Assembly (NCBI GenBank): GCA_934216185.1 | Contig: CAKQBM010000116.1 | Location: 1-5,448, forward strand | DNA from: an uncultured Streptococcus sp. | GTDB lineage: Bacteria > Bacillota > Bacilli > Lactobacillales > Streptococcaceae | Direction of reading: 5' to 3' | DNA: 5,448 bases | Shown here: positions 1 to 5,448 of the stretch, in pieces | How positions within the stretch are numbered: position 1 is the first letter of the stretch | Layout of the letters: each line of letters opens with the position of its first letter | Program-made: the position numbers and the translations under genes | Notes under the pieces: generated by a model | What the model was told of the DNA's origin: nothing | Databases searched by the model: none | Seen by the model: only the letters and a program-made list of their open reading frames with translations

Positions 1-437
1 GCTTCGTAGACAATCATGCAGACAGTATTAGACACATTGAGACTGCGGACATGTTCATCATTCATAGGAATACGGAGAGCTTTCTCAGGATGTTCGCGCA
101 TAAAGTCCTCAGGCAAGCCCTTGTCTTCGCGTCCAAAGAGAAAATAATGGTCCTCATCAGTCGATAAATCCACCTCAGAATAGACTTTTTCCGCGAATTT
201 CGAAATCAGATAGAGTTTTCCCTTCATCTGAGACATGAAATCTTCCAAACTGTCATAAAAATAAATCTCAAGCTTATCCCAGTAATCCAAACCAGCTCGC
301 TTCATCTTGCGGTCATCGATAGGAAAGCCCATAGGCTTGATGATGTGGAGGGGAGAATTGGTCGCAGCACAAGTACGCGCAATATTGCCTGTATTTTGTG
401 GAATTTGAGGTTCAAATAATACAATGTGATTTGTCAT
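1..437 (-). CDS. trmL: TrmL, tRNA (cytidine/uridine-2'-O-)-methyltransferase, 3' end cut off by window
   Basis: The visible 145 codons encode a small SPOUT-class (TrmH/SpoU superfamily) methyltransferase of the TrmL/YibK/CspR type. Known members use SAM to 2'-O-methylate the wobble nucleotide 34 of tRNA-Leu isoacceptors in the cytoplasm. Seen in the translation: the N-terminal motif [12 protein letters not shown] (residues 15-26, containing the conserved Asn and Arg), the SAM-knot motif [11 protein letters not shown] (99-109), and the third SPOUT motif, RIPM (122-125) followed by RSLNVSNTV (131-139). The family is usually about 155-170 residues, so only a short C-terminal tail is missing. The ATG at 435-437 is chosen because AAGGAAG lies 6 bases upstream (444-450) and the family N-terminus [10 protein letters not shown] begins there. 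The gene has its own promoter and a structured leader, so it is not simply the tail of the transporter operon. Older annotation often calls this family a tRNA/rRNA methylase. Confidence 0.93.
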   Translation of the reverse strand, partial: MTNHIVLFEPQIPQNTGNIARTCAATNSPLHIIKPMGFPIDDRKMKRAGLDYWDKLEIYFYDSLEDFMSQMKGKLYLISKFAEKVYSEVDLSTDEDHYFLFGREDKGLPEDFMREHPEKALRIPMNDEHVRSLNVSNTVCMIVYE

Positions 438-562
438 GACTTGCTTCCTTTCACCATTGCAAAAAAATAGCCACACTGCCCGGAGTCAAGCTCAGCAAAC
501 AGCGTGGTTAAGGCATCGTTAACTTACCTCACAACAGGTTTGAAGTAAATCAGCGAAACTAC
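438..562 (-). promoter_or_regulatory. Structured 5' leader RNA of trmL (possible attenuator; candidate 23S-methyl motif)
   Basis: Between the predicted transcription start (about 562) and the trmL ATG lies a leader of about 125 nt. Read on the minus strand it can form a first hairpin: ACTT and ACCT pair with AGGT and AAGT (522-529 with 536-539 and 543-546), with a 3-nt bulge and a loop at 530-535. A linker follows, then a second, terminator-like hairpin (471-507). A short alternative stem, GTTAA/TTAAC (507-511 with 519-523), shares bases with the edges of both hairpins and could compete with them. The two-hairpin-plus-terminator layout ahead of a SpoU-type methyltransferase in a lactic-acid-group bacterium fits what I remember of the Rfam 23S-methyl RNA motif. 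That identity is an inference and was not tested with a covariance model. Confidence 0.6.
461..507 (-). terminator. Intrinsic terminator/attenuator hairpin in the trmL leader
   Basis: On the minus strand CCACGCTG (507-500) pairs with CAGTGTGG (478-471) as an 8-bp stem with one G-U wobble. After two bases (CT) and an A comes an unbroken run of seven T (467-461). It lies between the trmL promoter and the trmL ribosome binding site, so a transcript ending here would never reach the gene. That position makes it an attenuator rather than the end of the EcfT transcript. The loop is large (21 nt), which may allow pairing with another RNA. Confidence 0.75.
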
Positions 563-568
563 TTTCTT

Positions 569-596
569 AGTATAACACTTTCAGAATCATTGTCAA
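569..596 (-). promoter_or_regulatory. Promoter of trmL (sigma-70/SigA type)
   Basis: Minus strand: a perfect -35 box TTGACA (596-591), a 16-base spacer, and TATACT (574-569) preceded by TGT, giving an extended -10 (TGnTATACT). This is the best-matching promoter in the window. It sits only about 34 bases downstream of the EcfT stop codon and gives trmL independent transcription starting near 562. Confidence 0.85.
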
Positions 597-629
597 TAGA
601 AACGACTTGATTTTTTCAATTTTTTCAAG

Positions 630-1460
630 CTATTTCCAAGGGTTGTAAAATCGTCCCTGATTCTGCAAGATAAGTAGTAAACTAGCTACTAAAAACAAGG
701 TTGCCAAGAGCAAGGTAATATAGTCTCCTTTTTTCAAGGCCTGATAACTATACCAAGTACGTTTTTTCTCTTTCCCAAAGCGTCGAAGCTCCATGGCAGT
801 CGCGATGGTATCAATACGTTCTAACGAGCTAAAAATCAAGGGAGTAATAATGCGCAGATTGCCTTTGATTCGTTGCATAAGAGAAGCTTTCTTGGATAAT
901 TCCATCCCACGCGCCTCCTGAGACATCTTGATGGTAAAGAATTCTTCCTGCAAATCTGGAATATAGCGCAAGGTCAGGCTGACAGAATAGGCAATCTTAT
1001 AGGGCACACCAATTTGATTTAAACTGGAAGCAAACTGACTAGGATGGGTTGTCATCAAAAAGATAATAGCCAGAGGAATGGTGCAAAGGTACTTAATGGC
1101 CAGATTTAGCAGATAAAAGAGCTCTTGACTGGTCAGAGTGTAGGCACCGATTCCCTGCCAAATCACACTTCTCTCTCCGTAAAGACCAACCCCATACTCG
1201 GGAGAAAAGAGATAGACCATCAAGACGTTTAAAACGGCAAATACCGTCGCAAAAACTGCCACAAAAGAAACATCTTTAAAATGGATTTCTGACAAATAGA
1301 GGAGAAAGACCGAAAAGATGGCAATCAGAACAAGCAGTCTGGTATCATAGCTAATCATGGCCGCCAATGACACGAGGATGAAAAAGAGAAGTTTTCCAGC
1401 TCCTGACAAGCGATGAATCACAGTATCTCTATGCTGGTAACCGATTAATTTAGCTTGCAT
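630..1460 (-). CDS. ECF transporter transmembrane coupling protein EcfT (CbiQ family)
   Basis: This 276-residue membrane protein is the T component of an energy-coupling factor importer. It links ATP hydrolysis by the ATPase to toppling of the S component in the cytoplasmic membrane. Hydrophobic segments lie at about 22-38, 41-57, 64-85, 112-136 and 247-266. The cytoplasmic coupling region contains TLRYIPDL (163-170), the first coupling motif SQEARGME (180-187), and PLIF then [19 protein letters not shown] (207-229), where the second motif reads LRR instead of the usual ARG. Length fits the family. The ATG at 1458-1460 has an AAAGGAGAG ribosome binding site (1465-1473) and lies inside the end of the ATPase gene. 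The 16-base overlap suggests translational coupling and a fixed subunit ratio. No strong terminator follows the stop; there is only a weak A-rich hairpin (CTTGA/TCAAG, about 606-629). The closest layout I know is B. subtilis YkoC beside the double ATPase YkoD. Confidence 0.9.
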   Translation of the reverse strand: MQAKLIGYQHRDTVIHRLSGAGKLLFFILVSLAAMISYDTRLLVLIAIFSVFLLYLSEIHFKDVSFVAVFATVFAVLNVLMVYLFSPEYGVGLYGERSVIWQGIGAYTLTSQELFYLLNLAIKYLCTIPLAIIFLMTTHPSQFASSLNQIGVPYKIAYSVSLTLRYIPDLQEEFFTIKMSQEARGMELSKKASLMQRIKGNLRIITPLIFSSLERIDTIATAMELRRFGKEKKRTWYSYQALKKGDYITLLLATLFLVASLLLILQNQGRFYNPWK

Positions 1461-3127
1461 CCTTCTCTCCTTTCTTTGTAAAATGCCGTTAAAGCAAGTG
1501 GATCCACGTCTAGTTTCTTGGCCAAGTTAAAGATTGACGTTTCTTTTAGATTGGCTTTTACTAACAGCTCAGGATTGCTCAACAGACTAGCTGGATCAGT
1601 ATCGGCAATCAATTCCCCATCCACCATGACAAGAGCTCGGTCTGAATAATCCAGCATCAATTGCATATCATGAGTAATCATGACAATGGTATGACCTTTT
1701 TGATGCAACTCTTCGAGAAATTCCATAATCTCAGTATAGTTCTTCTGGTCTTGACCTGCTGTCGGTTCATCTAAGAGGATAATTTCAGCCCCCAAGACCA
1801 AAATTGAGGCAATAGTGACACGTTTTTTCTGACCAAATGACAGGGCAGAAATAGGCCAATTACGGAATTCATAGAGACCACAAATTCTCAAGGTTTCATA
1901 GACTCTCGTTTCAATTTCCTGCTCATCCACACCTCGCAAACGAAGCCCTAGAGCCACCTCATCAAAAATCATATTGGTTGAAATCATTTGATTAGGATTT
2001 TGAAGCACATAGCCTACTCGCTCCGCCCGCTCTGCAACAGAATCGTCTTTTATATCCTGTCCGTCCCAAAGATAGCGGCCTTCCGTCTGAATAAAGCTAC
2101 TTAAGGCCTTGGCTAGAGTTGATTTCCCAGCACCATTTTTCCCGACAATGGCAATCTTTTCACCCTTTTTAATATCCAGATAAATGGATTTTAAAATCGG
2201 TCTATCATCATAAGAAAAAGACACATCCTCTAATTTAAAGAGTGACTGCAATTCTGGGGTTTCTTTTGCCAGTTCATTCTGCAGCTGAACCTGACCTTTT
2301 GAGATAGACAAGTTATTCAGATTTGCTAACTGTTCTTCCTTGGCTAAATCCACACCTAATTGACGGAGAGTGGTGAGATAAAGGGGTTCTCGGATTCCAT
2401 TTTGGGTCAATAAATCAGTCGCCAATAACTGATCAGGACTCCCATTAAAGAGGATACGGCCATCGTTTATCAAGACAATCCGATCCACAGGGCGATGCAG
2501 AACATCCTCCAAACGGTGCTCGATAATCAGAGTCGTCGTCCCCTCCTCCTTATGAATCTGATCAATCAATTCGATAATATCCTGACCTGACTTGGGATCA
2601 AGATTGGCGAGTGGCTCATCAAACAAGAGAATCGGACTCTCATCAATCAAAACACCAGCTAGACTGACTCGCTGCTTTTGCCCACCTGACAAATCCTGGG
2701 GGCGCTGAGGCAACAAAGGGAGAAGGTCTAGCTTTTCAGACCATTTATGAACACGGCTTTTCATCTCCTCTAGATTTGTCACATCATTTTCCAGAGCAAA
2801 AGCCAAATCCTCTGCCACGGATAAACCGATAAACTGCCCATCTGTATCCTGCAAAACCGTGCTAACCAGATGAGATTTATCATAGATACTCATATCAAAG
2901 GCCGCTTGCCCCTTGATCAAAAATTCTCCAGACGTCTGCCCCTTGTAAATATTGGGAATAATCCCATTCAAACACTGACCCAATGTAGACTTACCTGACC
3001 CAGATGGGCCAACAATTAAGACTTTCTCTCCTTTATAAATAGTCAAGTCCACTCCTTGCAAGGTCTGTTCTTGTTGTGTTTCATACTGGAAAGAGAAATC
3101 CTTCCACTCAATTATAGCTTCTTTCAT
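1445..3127 (-). CDS. ECF transporter ATPase, two fused nucleotide-binding domains (EcfA-EcfA' type)
   Basis: This 560-residue cytoplasmic ATPase carries both halves of the ABC engine in one chain, where many ECF systems use two genes (EcfA1/EcfA2). NBD1: Walker [10 protein letters not shown] (40-48), Q-loop Gln93, signature LSGGQ (146-150), Walker B ILLFDE (166-171, catalytic Glu171), H-loop His204. NBD2: Walker [10 protein letters not shown] (329-337), Q-loop Gln376, signature LSFGQ (429-433), Walker B IILLDE (449-454), H-loop His486. A linker of about 50 residues (roughly 245-297) joins them. Both sites keep their catalytic residues; only the second signature is non-canonical (Phe for Gly). 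The ATG at 3125-3127 has a modest purine-rich site (GAAGAGAG) just upstream, and the protein starts at the normal place before the first beta strand. It overlaps the EcfT gene downstream. It is separated from the S-component gene by 430 bases carrying duplicated regulatory sequence. YkoD of B. subtilis has the same architecture, but that does not fix the substrate. Confidence 0.93.
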   Translation of the reverse strand: MKEAIIEWKDFSFQYETQQEQTLQGVDLTIYKGEKVLIVGPSGSGKSTLGQCLNGIIPNIYKGQTSGEFLIKGQAAFDMSIYDKSHLVSTVLQDTDGQFIGLSVAEDLAFALENDVTNLEEMKSRVHKWSEKLDLLPLLPQRPQDLSGGQKQRVSLAGVLIDESPILLFDEPLANLDPKSGQDIIELIDQIHKEEGTTTLIIEHRLEDVLHRPVDRIVLINDGRILFNGSPDQLLATDLLTQNGIREPLYLTTLRQLGVDLAKEEQLANLNNLSISKGQVQLQNELAKETPELQSLFKLEDVSFSYDDRPILKSIYLDIKKGEKIAIVGKNGAGKSTLAKALSSFIQTEGRYLWDGQDIKDDSVAERAERVGYVLQNPNQMISTNMIFDEVALGLRLRGVDEQEIETRVYETLRICGLYEFRNWPISALSFGQKKRVTIASILVLGAEIILLDEPTAGQDQKNYTEIMEFLEELHQKGHTIVMITHDMQLMLDYSDRALVMVDGELIADTDPASLLSNPELLVKANLKETSIFNLAKKLDVDPLALTAFYKERREGCKLN

Positions 3128-3158
3128 CTTACTCTCTTCATTCGTTTCTTAGACTTCT

Positions 3159-3167
3159 ATTTTATCA
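3159..3167 (-). promoter_or_regulatory. Candidate extended -10 promoter upstream of the ATPase gene
   Basis: Minus strand TGATAAAAT (3167-3159) matches an extended -10 (TGnTATAAT) with one mismatch and has no good -35 at 17 bases. Transcription would start near 3152, giving a leader of about 25 nt before the ATPase ATG. A second possibility in the same repeat copy is TAGACT (3253-3248), a 16-base spacer and TATGAT (3231-3226). Either would let the ATPase and EcfT be expressed independently of the S gene. Confidence 0.45.
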
Positions 3168-3262
3168 TAAATCTACCCCTTCTTGCAGACTCTTCTCTTA
3201 AAAACTTAGCGTCAAAAAGAGTCCTATCATAGCTTGCTTGCCTAACTAGTCTATAAACATCG

Positions 3263-3285
3263 AAAAGAGGCTGGTTGCCCAGCCT
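3263..3285 (-). terminator. Terminator-like hairpin in repeat copy 1
   Basis: On the minus strand AGGCTGG (3285-3279), loop GCAA and CCAGCCT (3274-3268) form a perfect 7-bp stem capped by a GNRA-type tetraloop, followed by C and four T. The T run is short, so termination is probably partial. It lies between the BOX element and the ATPase promoter candidate. Confidence 0.5.
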
Positions 3286-3298
3286 TCCCCATCATTTT

Positions 3299-3411
3299 AT
3301 ACTCAATGAAAATCAAAGAGCAAACCAGGAAGCTAGCCGTAGGTTGCTCAAAACACTGTTTTGAGGTTGCAGGTAGAGCTGACGCGGTTTGAAGAGATTT
3401 TCGCAGAGTAT
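3299..3411 (-). repeat. BOX element (shortened boxA-boxC form)
   Basis: This is a pneumococcal BOX intergenic repeat, recognised from its boxC end (plus strand begins ATACTCAATGAAAATC) and its boxA end (TTTGAAGAGATTTTCGCAGAGTAT, here split as about 3388-3411). The ends form an imperfect terminal inverted repeat, ATACTCnnnGAAAATC, on both sides. Inside are a perfect 8-bp hairpin CTCAAAAC/GTTTTGAG with a 3-nt loop (3347-3365) and a GAGCAA/TTGCTC stem (3318-3349). At about 113 bp it is shorter than a full boxA-boxB-boxC unit (from memory, about 59+45+50). The inner half of boxA appears to be missing, joined at a CGTCAG-like sequence near 3378-3385. Orientation is given as boxA to boxC on the minus strand. 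Confidence 0.85.
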
Positions 3412-3547
3412 TAGACTTCTATTTTATCATAAATCGAACCCTTCTTGCAGTCTCTTCTCTTAAAAACTTAGCGCCAATAAGATTCCTATCCTAGCTTGCT
3501 TACCCTACTAGCCTATAAACATCGAAAAAGACTGGTTACCCAGCCTT
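3411..3547. repeat. Direct repeat, copy 2 (about 137 bp, partner at 3149-3286)
   Basis: This is the second copy of the intergenic repeat, starting at the edge of the BOX element and ending 10 bases before the S-component stop codon. It carries its own version of the terminator hairpin and the identical extended -10 sequence. The copies diverge by about 10%, so the duplication is not very recent, or the copies arose independently. Being next to the S gene's terminator, copy 2 may occupy the original location. Confidence 0.92.
3421..3429 (-). promoter_or_regulatory. Candidate extended -10 in repeat copy 2
   Basis: TGATAAAAT on the minus strand (3429-3421) is identical to the site in copy 1. 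A transcript starting near 3414 would read through the BOX element into the copy 1 hairpin. No convincing -35 is seen, so this is weaker than the trmL promoter. Confidence 0.3.
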
Positions 3548-3549
3548 TT
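3525..3549 (-). terminator. Intrinsic terminator after the S-component gene
   Basis: Minus strand: AGGCTGG (3546-3540), loop GTAA (3539-3536) and CCAGTCT (3535-3529), with one G-U wobble. The stem is flanked by AAA upstream and TTTT downstream (3528-3525), which can extend it, so it may work in both directions. It starts about 9 bases after the S gene's stop codon, the normal place for an intrinsic terminator. This implies that at least part of the SAM hydrolase/S-component transcript ends here, before the ATPase gene. Confidence 0.65.
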
Positions 3550-3557
3550 CCTTTATG

Positions 3558-4103
3558 TTAATCCTTTTTCAAACTTCCTGAACGAGTCTGTGTACGTGAA
3601 TAAGCTATCAAAAGAAGGGTACCTGCGATAGCTACAGTTACAGCGTTTGCAATACCTGCAACAATCCCTTGGGCAAATACTTTTTCTGCCGCTTCTTGAT
3701 AAATCACAACGTCTCCAAGTGGTGCCAAGACACCCCAAACCAGAGCATTTGCGACAATCTGAATGAGGTTAAAGAAAACAATATCCTTCAATTCAAAAAT
3801 ACCCTGAGTTACTCGAATGTATTTTCTAAAGAGTCCGACGGCTAGACCAAAGAGACCACTAGCAATAATCCAAGTCCACCAAAGACCGTAGCCAGCAAGA
3901 GAGTCCTTCACTGCATGACCAATTAAACCAACAAGTAATCCCACTAGAGGGCCAAAAATGATAGACAAGAGGCTCTGTACCGCATACTGAAGCTGGATGC
4001 TTGTATTTGGAACAGGTGTCGGAATGCTGATCATCCCGATAACAACAAAGAGCGCAGCTCCAACACCGATAGCAACAACTTGTTTAATTGATTGATTTTT
4101 CAT
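3558..4103 (-). CDS. ECF transporter S component, UPF0397 (COG4720) family
   Basis: This 181-residue, very hydrophobic integral membrane protein is the substrate-capture subunit of an ECF importer. It has about five or six membrane segments (roughly 10-27, 38-63, 75-93, 106-127, 145-167) and a basic C-terminal tail (SGSLKKD). Features recalled from the family include [16 protein letters not shown] (28-43), [17 protein letters not shown] (51-67) and GYGLWWTW (71-78). Helix 1 is rich in small residues (AIGVGAAL, 11-18), the face S components use to dock on EcfT. The start is fixed by AGGAG (4111-4115) 7 bases upstream, in the 15-base gap after the SAM hydrolase gene. Databases often label this family a riboflavin-type S component. 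I see no FMN or thiamine riboswitch here, so the substrate stays open. Its ATPase and EcfT partners lie downstream beyond the repeats. Confidence 0.88.
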   Translation of the reverse strand: MKNQSIKQVVAIGVGAALFVVIGMISIPTPVPNTSIQLQYAVQSLLSIIFGPLVGLLVGLIGHAVKDSLAGYGLWWTWIIASGLFGLAVGLFRKYIRVTQGIFELKDIVFFNLIQIVANALVWGVLAPLGDVVIYQEAAEKVFAQGIVAGIANAVTVAIAGTLLLIAYSRTQTRSGSLKKD

Positions 4104-4118
4104 CTATATTCTCCTATT

Positions 4119-4967
4119 TTATGATTCTATTTTATTTATTTCAATGGTCCAAGATGAACCGACACCCACATTATAGGCCTTGGCAAAGGAACCTTGGTTG
4201 ATAGCCAGACCTAAACGATAGAGGGAATTGATGTAAAGGATGGGTTGCCCAATTCTCACATCTGCAAATGATTTGCCATAAACAACCTGATTTTGATAGA
4301 CCAGCATATCAGCGTGATAGATAGTCACTTCAAAACGGTCACCAAATGCTGGTTCCAGTTTGTAAAATTCTTCTCGCGTGATAGAGGTCCAAAGCGAACC
4401 AAAACGCACATCCAGAATATCAATAGCTCCCTTCACCAAATGGTCTTCAATGATGGTCTCTACGACTGGAAGCTCCACAATCTGATCCACACTGAGCTCT
4501 GGCCCCACTTCCTCAAAACTAATGTGACCACTGGCTAATTTAGCACCAGTATAGGCATAGACATCACGACCGTGGAAAGTATAAGAGTGCTCTGTGTTTT
4601 GACGTCTATTGGCCACTTCAGAAATCTCACGAATAGCTACAATACCAACGTGTTTCTTGATAAAAGAAAGAGTCCCATTGTCTGGAGTGACAATGTATTG
4701 ATTTTTTGCAGTCTTGGCAACCACACTCTTACGTTTCGAGCCGACACCTGGGTCAACCACCGATACAAAAATCGTTCCCTCAGGCCAGTAATCCACCGTC
4801 TGAAAGAGACGATAGCTCCCCTCAAAAATATTATAAGGCGTGATATCGTGCGTTAAGTGATGTATTTTTAAGGTTGGAGACTCTTCTAAAGCCACTCCAA
4901 TCATAGCCGATACCGCACCATCAACCAGACCAAAGTCTGATTGTAATACCAGTAAATTATTATTCAT
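4119..4967 (-). CDS. SAM hydroxide adenosyltransferase (DUF62/SAM hydrolase family)
   Basis: This 282-residue cytoplasmic enzyme belongs to the family that splits S-adenosyl-L-methionine with water or hydroxide into adenosine and L-methionine; it is related to bacterial fluorinases. Seen: SDFG (10-13), VVDPGVGSKR (70-79), PDNGTL (95-100), FHGRDVYAYTGAKLASG (131-147), and a C-terminal RFGSLWTSI (188-196) in the adenine-binding domain. The Asp-Arg-His triad expected of the hydrolases fits Asp72, Arg79 and His132. The stretch between residues 80 and 95 lacks the roughly 20-residue insertion found in fluorinases, so halogenase activity is unlikely. The ATG at 4965-4967 has a strong GAGGAG site (4973-4978) 5 bases upstream. 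It is the first gene of a minus-strand operon and ends 15 bases before the S component. Why SAM is hydrolysed here is unknown; a link with the imported substrate is inference. Confidence 0.9.
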   Translation of the reverse strand: MNNNLLVLQSDFGLVDGAVSAMIGVALEESPTLKIHHLTHDITPYNIFEGSYRLFQTVDYWPEGTIFVSVVDPGVGSKRKSVVAKTAKNQYIVTPDNGTLSFIKKHVGIVAIREISEVANRRQNTEHSYTFHGRDVYAYTGAKLASGHISFEEVGPELSVDQIVELPVVETIIEDHLVKGAIDILDVRFGSLWTSITREEFYKLEPAFGDRFEVTIYHADMLVYQNQVVYGKSFADVRIGQPILYINSLYRLGLAINQGSFAKAYNVGVGSSWTIEINKIES

Positions 4968-4989
4968 TTTGTCTCCTCATATACCCTTT

Positions 4990-4998
4990 ATCATACCA
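4990..4998 (-). promoter_or_regulatory. Candidate promoter of the SAM hydrolase/ECF operon
   Basis: Minus strand TGGTATGAT (4998-4990) is an extended -10 with one mismatch to TATAAT. The -35 region is poor (at best TTAGCG, 18 bases upstream). Transcription would start near 4983 and leave a leader of only about 16 nt, too short for any riboswitch, so control would have to act at the promoter. Confidence 0.55.
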
Positions 4999-5066
4999 TA
5001 TTTCAGAGGAAGTCGCTAATAGCTATTTCAAATGATCAGGGTATAGTTTTGACTTATAGCAAATTT

Positions 5067-5108
5067 CCTACTAAAAGCTCTGGTTATTAGCTAGTAGGTG
5101 CATTTTTT
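5067..5108 (+). promoter_or_regulatory. Hairpin with T tract in the divergent intergenic region
   Basis: CCTACTA (5067-5073) and GCT (5077-5079) pair with AGC (5089-5091) and TAGTAGG (5092-5098). This gives a 10-bp stem with an AAA bulge and a 9-nt loop, followed 4 bases later by six T (5103-5108). It looks like an intrinsic terminator on the plus strand, but no plus-strand gene lies upstream within the window. It may instead be an operator-like inverted repeat between the two divergent genes, or block stray transcription towards trkA. Confidence 0.4.
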
Positions 5109-5120
5109 CTTGAAAAAAGG

Positions 5121-5126
5121 TATGAT
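5121..5126 (+). promoter_or_regulatory. Candidate -10 box of trkA
   Basis: TATGAT is preceded by AGG and lacks a clear -35 or TGn extension. It would give a start near 5133 and a leader of about 22 nt. An alternative, TTGACT (5049-5054) with TAAAAG (5072-5077) at 17 bases, is also weak and would place the start inside the hairpin. Both divergent genes share the string GGTATGATA at their candidate -10 sites. Confidence 0.4.
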
Positions 5127-5155
5127 AGTTACATCATGAAAAAGTAGGTTTTATT

Positions 5156-5448
5156 ATGAAAATTATCCTTGTCGGAGGAGGAAAAGTTGGTTTTGCCCTC
5201 TGTCGCTCCTTGGTTGCAGAAAAGCATGATGTTTTGCTGATTGAGCAAGACGAAGCTGTTCTCAATCATATTGTTAATCGCTTTGATATCATGGGTATCC
5301 TTGGTAACGGGGCCGATTTTACCATCCTTGAGCAAGCCAGTGTCCAGGATTGTGATATCTTTATCGCCCTGACTGAATACGATGAAGTGAACATGATTGC
5401 AGCCGTTCTAGCCAAAAAAATGGGAGCTAAAGAGACCATCGTTCGGGT
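5156..5448 (+). CDS. trkA: TrkA, NAD-binding regulatory subunit of Trk potassium uptake, N-terminal part
   Basis: The 97 complete codons seen encode the first RCK (TrkA-N) domain, a Rossmann fold that binds NAD(H) on the cytoplasmic side and gates a TrkH-type potassium channel. Seen: a GxGxxG turn VGGGKVG (6-12), the acidic Glu30 at the end of the second beta strand that usually contacts the ribose, GNGADFTILEQA (50-61), and DIFIALTEYDEVNMIAA (67-83), all typical of the family. The start at 5156 is chosen for the family N-terminus MKIILVGGGK and the upstream AGTAGG (5143-5148). Full-length TrkA is usually around 450 residues with two RCK domains; the remainder and any trkH neighbour lie outside the window. 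An upstream ATG at 5136 ends after three codons and is not used for this protein. Confidence 0.93.
   Translation, partial: MKIILVGGGKVGFALCRSLVAEKHDVLLIEQDEAVLNHIVNRFDIMGILGNGADFTILEQASVQDCDIFIALTEYDEVNMIAAVLAKKMGAKETIVR

Larger units (their letters stand above)
3149..3286. repeat. Direct repeat, copy 1 (about 138 bp, partner at 3411-3547)
   Basis: This segment matches 3411-3547 at a 262-base offset, with roughly 13 substitutions and a single one-base indel (about 90% identity by hand). Identical runs include the segment around 3159-3173 and the one around 3190-3210. Copy 1 ends just upstream of the ATPase start. It contains a terminator-like hairpin and an extended -10 candidate, both on the minus strand. 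It also holds an inverted repeat GACTCTT/AAGAGTC (3188-3194 and 3217-3223) that is degenerate in copy 2. I do not recognise the repeat as a named family; it could be a local duplication or an unnamed small intergenic repeat. Confidence 0.92.

Noticed and set aside
606..629. Terminator after EcfT
   Set aside because: The CTTGA/TCAAG stem is only 5 bp with an A-rich loop and no following T run on the minus strand; too weak to call.
3553..3738. 61-codon minus-strand open frame
   Set aside because: It lies in another frame of the S-component gene, is rich in Cys and Arg, and has no ribosome binding site or family resemblance; it is a shadow of the real gene.
4637..4825. 62-codon minus-strand open frame
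   Set aside because: It overlaps the conserved VVDPGVGS and PDNGTL region of the SAM hydrolase in another frame; a shadow.
4293..4856. Two plus-strand open frames of 81 and 94 codons
   Set aside because: Both are antisense to the SAM hydrolase gene, which has all its family motifs. Neither has a convincing ribosome binding site or recognisable protein.
4968..5100. Riboswitch (thiamine, FMN, SAM or preQ1) controlling the importer operon
   Set aside because: The likely leader is only about 16 nt, and I see no conserved thiamine, FMN, SAM or preQ1 core in the region.
5136..5147. Three-codon open frame ATG AAA AAG TAG just upstream of trkA
   Set aside because: It has no ribosome binding site and, with the predicted start near 5133, almost no leader. 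Its stop overlaps the trkA ribosome binding site, but a regulatory role cannot be supported from one sequence.
5129..5335. 68-codon minus-strand open frame
   Set aside because: It is antisense to the conserved Rossmann domain of trkA and low in plausibility.

Overview
The window looks like chromosomal DNA of Streptococcus pneumoniae or a very close relative such as S. mitis. The evidence is low-GC Firmicute coding style, AGGAG-type ribosome binding sites, extended -10 promoters (TGnTATAAT-like), and a BOX repeat of the kind typical of pneumococcus at about 3299-3411. From memory, not checked, the gene order matches the pneumococcal trk / UPF0397 / ABC transporter / rRNA-methylase-like region.

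Layout. Minus strand, from right to left: a SAM hydroxide adenosyltransferase (4119-4967); the membrane S component of an ECF vitamin-type importer (UPF0397 / COG4720 type, 3558-4103); a 430-base non-coding stretch; an ECF ATPase with two nucleotide-binding domains in one chain (1445-3127); its EcfT transmembrane coupling protein (630-1460, overlapping the ATPase gene by 16 bases); and the 5' part of trmL, a tRNA wobble methyltransferase (1-437, running off the left edge). On the plus strand a trkA potassium-uptake gene begins at 5156 and runs off the right edge, divergent from the SAM enzyme gene.

How the genes work together. The S component, the double ATPase and EcfT form a complete dedicated (group I style) ECF importer; its substrate cannot be read from the sequence. 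The SAM hydrolase gene is 15 bases upstream of the S gene and is almost certainly co-transcribed with it, so the import function may be tied to SAM, methionine or adenosine metabolism. trmL has its own strong promoter (569-596) and a leader of about 125 nt that ends in an intrinsic-terminator hairpin, which suggests attenuation control.

The most unusual part is 3128-3557, inside the transporter operon. A segment of about 138 bases containing a terminator-like hairpin and an extended -10 promoter candidate is present twice, as roughly 90% identical direct repeats, with a shortened BOX element between them. This splits the S gene from its ATPase/EcfT partners and may uncouple their expression. 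I see no mobile gene, CRISPR array, tRNA or rRNA. Apart from the operon layout and the regulatory regions, this is an ordinary core-genome window.
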